Shown here one piece after another: positions 61,323 to 64,000 of a stretch of DNA of 64,000 nucleotides. This stretch comes from Bacteroidaceae bacterium (GTDB lineage Bacteria; Bacteroidota; Bacteroidia; Bacteroidales; Bacteroidaceae), in the NCBI GenBank assembly GCA_017481875.1, contig JAFUOP010000010.1:21270-85269 (forward strand). Reading direction: 5' to 3'. The position numbers and the translations under genes were made by a program. Below the pieces are notes generated by a model that was given only the letters and a program-made list of their open reading frames with translations, made no database searches and was not told the origin of the DNA. Every line of letters begins with the position of its first letter. The stretch's first letter is position 1.

Positions 61323-61330
61323 TATATTCG
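61323..61330 (+). promoter_or_regulatory. -7 box of the ribE gene (TATATTCG)
   Basis: TATATTCG lies 26 bases before the ATG at 61356, so the leader is too short to hold an FMN riboswitch. Confidence 0.5.
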
Positions 61331-61355
61331 CAAACAATTAAAACAACAGAATAAT

Positions 61356-61955
61356 ATGTTTTCAGGAATAGTAGAAGAATTTGCAACAGTAACAAAGTTG
61401 GTACGTGAGCAGGGCAACCTTCACCTCACACTCACTTGCTCTTTCACTAACGAGCTTAAAATAGACCAGAGCGTGTCGCATAACGGTGTATGCCTCACAG
61501 TGGTAAACATAGAGGGTAACGAATACACCGTTACCGCAATGAGTGAAACATTAGAACGTTCAAACATAGGCCTCCTGGAGGTGGGCGACAAGGTGAACGT
61601 GGAGCGCAGTATGATGATGAACGGCCGCCTCGACGGCCACATTGTGCAGGGCCACGTGGACCAAACCGCCGAGTGCACCGATATAAAAGATGCCGACGGC
61701 AGCTGGTACTACACATTCCGTTATAAACACGACGCAGAAATGGCAGCAAAGGGCTACCTTACAGTAGATAAAGGCTCGGTTACAGTGAACGGCGTGAGCC
61801 TCACAGTGTGCGAGCCCACCGACGACTCCTTCAAAGTAGCGATAATTCCTTATACCTACGAGCACACCAATTTCCACACCATCAAGGTGGGCACAAAGGT
61901 TAATATTGAGTTCGACATCATAGGCAAGTACATTGCCCGTATGATAAACAAATAA
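61356..61955 (+). CDS. ribE: Riboflavin synthase, alpha subunit
   Basis: The 199-residue protein has two lumazine-binding half-domains: MFSGIVEEFATV with SVSHNGVCLTVVN in the first and DGHIVQGHVDQTAE with SVTVNGVSLTV in the second, plus YTYEHTNF and GTKVNIEFDIIGKYI. It catalyses dismutation of dimethyl-ribityllumazine to riboflavin. It is followed 10 bases later by a flavin-dependent nitroreductase, which may share its transcript. Confidence 0.96.
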   Translation: MFSGIVEEFATVTKLVREQGNLHLTLTCSFTNELKIDQSVSHNGVCLTVVNIEGNEYTVTAMSETLERSNIGLLEVGDKVNVERSMMMNGRLDGHIVQGHVDQTAECTDIKDADGSWYYTFRYKHDAEMAAKGYLTVDKGSVTVNGVSLTVCEPTDDSFKVAIIPYTYEHTNFHTIKVGTKVNIEFDIIGKYIARMINK

Positions 61956-61965
61956 CCCCGGTGCT

Positions 61966-62505
61966 ATGAAAACTTTTTTGGAACTTGCACAGGCACGCCA
62001 GAGCGACCGCTCCTTTGAACCCGGTCGCACCATAGAACGCGACGTGCTCGAACGCATTTTAGAGGCAGGCAGGCTTGCCCCCTCGGCTTGTAATGGGCAG
62101 CCCTGGCACTTTACAGTGGTTACAGAGAATGAATTGCTTGTGCAGGTGGGCAAGGCAACGTCGAGCCTTGGAATGAACAAGTTTGTAAAAGATGCTGCAG
62201 CCCTTGTGCTAATAACTCACGAGCCCACAAACATAACCTCTAAATTGGGTTGTGGCATAAAGGACAAGGATTTCCCAATGATGGACCTGGGAATAGCATC
62301 GGCATACATTACCCTTGCTGCCGAAGACGAAGGCATTGGCAGTTGCATATTAGGCTGGTTCGACGAAAAGAAGATAAAGCAACTCACAGGAATCCCAGAA
62401 AAGAAACGTCTTATGCTTATTGTGGCCCTGGGCTATGCCGCCAAACCCAAGCGCAAGAAGATACGCAAAGAGTGGGGCAAGGTGGTTTCATACGAGAAAT
62501 ACTGA
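61966..62505 (+). CDS. Nitroreductase family protein
   Basis: The 179-residue FMN-dependent oxidoreductase begins with FLELAQARQSDRSFEPG and has LERILEAGRLAPSACNGQPWHF near 25-46, matching the family FMN site. DLGIASAYITLAAEDEGIGSCILGWFDEKKI and ALGYAAKPKRKK follow. It probably uses NAD(P)H to reduce quinones or nitro compounds; the natural substrate is unknown. It sits directly after riboflavin synthase. Confidence 0.92.
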   Translation: MKTFLELAQARQSDRSFEPGRTIERDVLERILEAGRLAPSACNGQPWHFTVVTENELLVQVGKATSSLGMNKFVKDAAALVLITHEPTNITSKLGCGIKDKDFPMMDLGIASAYITLAAEDEGIGSCILGWFDEKKIKQLTGIPEKKRLMLIVALGYAAKPKRKKIRKEWGKVVSYEKY

Positions 62506-62511
62506 TTTTAT

Positions 62512-63114
62512 ATGAGTGAAAAAAACTTGCAGGTAGTGCCATTCACACAAGAAGATATTCCCGCAGCAGTGGAACTCACGGTAGATGCGTGGAGCGAAGC
62601 ACTGCAAAGCTGGGACCAAGATATTGCACGTGTGGTGTGCGAGTATAGCGTGCGCTACGAATACCAGAACCCCTCGCTTGCATTGAAGGTTGTTGCCGGC
62701 ACAGAAATGAAGGGGTTTATCTTTGCGTCGAATGCAAGTGGCAACCCTGCAGCCGATGAGTGGTACTCCGTGGCACGTAAACGTTTCACAGGCGAAGAGC
62801 AGAACGATATACTCGATATGGTGCTCTCCTCGTCGCACAGCAACGAAGATATGGTTGCGCGCAAAATGGGGCGTGGCGATGCTATGCTCACCTTCTTCCT
62901 TAGTGCTCAAAAAGGGTGTGGCAGCCTGTTGTTGCCGGCAATGAGCAACCTGCTCAAAAGCCAAGGCTATGAAAATATGCTACTGTGGACCGATATCACC
63001 TGCAACCACACCTACTACCCCCGCCACGGTTTTGAACTTGTAGATGAAAAAGCCTTTTCCAAATACGACAACGAGGAACCCTTTGTGGTGTATGTATATA
63101 AGAAAAGGATATAG
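62512..63114 (+). CDS. GNAT-family N-acetyltransferase
   Basis: The 200-residue protein has a VVPFTQEDIPAAVELTVDAW N-terminal element, the acetyl-CoA P-loop region QKGCGSLLLPAM near 141-152, and YYPRHGFELVDEKAF near the C-terminus, typical of GNAT enzymes. The mid part (TGEEQNDILDMVLSSSHSNED) is longer than in small family members. The substrate is unknown. It follows the nitroreductase by 6 bases. Confidence 0.82.
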   Translation: MSEKNLQVVPFTQEDIPAAVELTVDAWSEALQSWDQDIARVVCEYSVRYEYQNPSLALKVVAGTEMKGFIFASNASGNPAADEWYSVARKRFTGEEQNDILDMVLSSSHSNEDMVARKMGRGDAMLTFFLSAQKGCGSLLLPAMSNLLKSQGYENMLLWTDITCNHTYYPRHGFELVDEKAFSKYDNEEPFVVYVYKKRI

Positions 63115-63153
63115 TTTTCACCTCCCTGGAGCAACTAATTAAATAATATTCAT

Positions 63154-63161
63154 TACCTTTG
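63154..63161 (+). promoter_or_regulatory. -7 box of the right-end BspA-like gene (TACCTTTG)
   Basis: TACCTTTG matches TAnnTTTG, followed by a palindrome GTTGCATGCAAC (63161-63172). The leader to the ATG at 63282 would be about 110 bases and contains TGCAACA..TGTTGCA arms (63166-63172, 63196-63202). Confidence 0.55.
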
Positions 63162-63281
63162 TTGCATGCAACAACCAGCCCGGCACACACGGGGGTGTTG
63201 CAAAACAGTAACAGCAAGGGTAACAAACTAAATTTCCACACCCCGCTTTTAGAGCTAAAAACAATAAACAGATATTTACAA

Positions 63282-64000
63282 ATGAGAACAGCAAAACAAC
63301 TGTTGATAACAGTAGCAGTGCTGCTTTGCAGCACTGTGGCAAGTGCCCACGACTTTGAGGTGGGTGGTATTTACTACAACATTATCTCTTCGAGATTTTT
63401 AACCGTAGAGGTAACACATAAAGGAAGTAGTTGGGGGGAATATAGTGGCAAGCTTGTTATACCCGAAACAGTAACCTACAAGTCAAAAACTTACCGCGTA
63501 ACAACTATTGGAAGCATTGCGTTCGATGAATGCACCGGCCTTATAAGCATTACAATACCCAATAGCGTAACAACTATTGGAAGCAGTGCGTTCAGTGGTT
63601 GCACCGGCCTTACAAGCGTAACAATCCCCAATAGCGTAACAACTATTGGAGAGTATGCGTTCTGTGGTTGCACAGGCCTTACAAGCATTACTATAGGCAA
63701 CAGCGTAACTACTATTGGAAGCGGTGCGTTCTTGAATTGCACCGGCCTTACAAGCATTACTATAGGCAACAGCGTAACTACTATTGGAAGCGGTGCGTTC
63801 TTGAATTGCACCGGCCTTACAAGCATTACAATACCGGGTAGCGTAACAACTATTGGAAGCATTGCGTTCGGGGAATGCACCGGCCTTACAAGCGTAACAA
63901 TCCCCAATAGCGTAACAACGATTGAAAGCTATGCGTTCTCTGGTTGCACCGGCCTTACAAGCGTAACAATCCCCAACAGCGTAACAACTATTGGTGACTA
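63282..64000 (+). CDS. BspA-like leucine-rich repeat protein, cut by the right window edge
   Basis: Only 239 codons are visible. A signal peptide ([23 protein letters not shown]) is followed by [14 protein letters not shown], the usual BspA N-terminus, then at least seven 23-residue LRR_5 units of the form [23 protein letters not shown]. Two adjacent 69-bp units (63675-63743 and 63744-63812) are identical, so the repeat number may be variable. The antisense frame with MLVRPVQ repeats is a shadow. The repeat domain is secreted or surface-exposed and may mediate adhesion. Confidence 0.93.
   Translation, partial: MRTAKQLLITVAVLLCSTVASAHDFEVGGIYYNIISSRFLTVEVTHKGSSWGEYSGKLVIPETVTYKSKTYRVTTIGSIAFDECTGLISITIPNSVTTIGSSAFSGCTGLTSVTIPNSVTTIGEYAFCGCTGLTSITIGNSVTTIGSGAFLNCTGLTSITIGNSVTTIGSGAFLNCTGLTSITIPGSVTTIGSIAFGECTGLTSVTIPNSVTTIESYAFSGCTGLTSVTIPNSVTTIGD
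63500..64000 (+). repeat. 69-bp tandem LRR-coding repeats
   Basis: The 69-bp period (23 codons) repeats at least seven times to the window end, with one perfectly duplicated unit pair (63675-63743, 63744-63812). Consensus words are ACCGGCCTTACAAGC and GTAACAACTATTGG. Confidence 0.95.

Noticed and set aside
61289-61356. FMN riboswitch upstream of riboflavin synthase
   Set aside because: Only 66 bases lie between the genes and the -7 box leaves a leader of about 20 bases, too short for the RFN element.
63491-63907. Antisense open frame with MLVRPVQ repeats
   Set aside because: It is the mirror of the 69-bp LRR repeats; the + strand has the signal peptide, promoter and BspA motif.

Overview
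This window is chromosomal DNA from a member of the Bacteroidota, very probably order Bacteroidales. The evidence is a type III glutamine synthetase (GlnN), a complete moxR-bat (aerotolerance) operon, a long C-terminal tail on ribosomal protein bS16, a Wzi capsule assembly protein, BspA-type leucine-rich repeat proteins, a FISUMP domain, an MG2-domain envelope protein, and many Bacteroidales-type promoters (-7 box TAnnTTTG, sometimes with a -33 TTTG). The family cannot be resolved by eye. I saw no rRNA, tRNA, CRISPR array, insertion sequence or phage genes. Both ends cut a gene: EttA on the left and a BspA-like repeat protein on the right.

Layout. 1-7.75 kb (+): ettA (3' part), a PLP aminotransferase, an Mpv17-like membrane protein, a GH20 beta-hexosaminidase and an AsmA-like protein. 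8.0-9.7 kb (+): an isolated accessory gene with a TIR domain, charged coiled coil, one membrane helix and a C-terminal FISUMP domain. 9.7-10.36 kb: a non-coding stretch. 10.36-15.83 kb (+): lepA, ftsY, rimO, an HU protein, and a second HU domain fused through a membrane helix to a periplasmic LysM domain. 15.96-25.02 kb (+): the moxR-DUF58-batABCDE operon, ending in a PAP2-like protein that has lost its catalytic residues. 25.0-28.5 kb: a prolyl-tRNA editing protein (-) and an M16 protease (+).

28.5-32.5 kb (-): a small envelope operon (NlpE-like lipoprotein, DUF4136 lipoprotein, beta-barrel), an S41-like lipoprotein lacking the catalytic dyad, and rpsP. 32.7-40.3 kb: surface polysaccharide genes: a DUF115-like protein (+), then on the minus strand a nucleotidylyltransferase/GHMP-kinase fusion, a nucleotidyltransferase-fold protein, Wzi, a small lipoprotein, ManC and a LolC/E-type permease. 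40.4-44.9 kb (-): Dcp (M3), a DUF4847-like lipoprotein, dCMP deaminase and a CtpA-type S41 protease in tight order. 45.2-49.3 kb: nagA (-), whose upstream region is a tandem array of 84-bp repeats each carrying a complete promoter, and the divergent glnN (+).

49.3-55 kb (-): a 1234-residue MG2 protein with C-terminal Sel1 repeats, and a BspA-like LRR protein. 55.2-59.8 kb (-): a tripartite MacAB-TolC-like efflux operon. 60-63.1 kb (+): NhaC-type antiporter, riboflavin synthase, nitroreductase and GNAT acetyltransferase. 63.3 kb to the end (+): a second BspA-like protein built from near-identical 69-bp repeats.

Most genes are housekeeping or cell-envelope functions. The parts most worth attention are the TIR-FISUMP membrane protein, the HU-LysM protein that could link DNA to the cell wall, the multiplied nagA promoter, the nucleotidylyltransferase-GHMP kinase fusion, the MG2-Sel1 fusion, and two enzyme-fold proteins (PAP2-like, S41-like) that appear to have lost catalysis.
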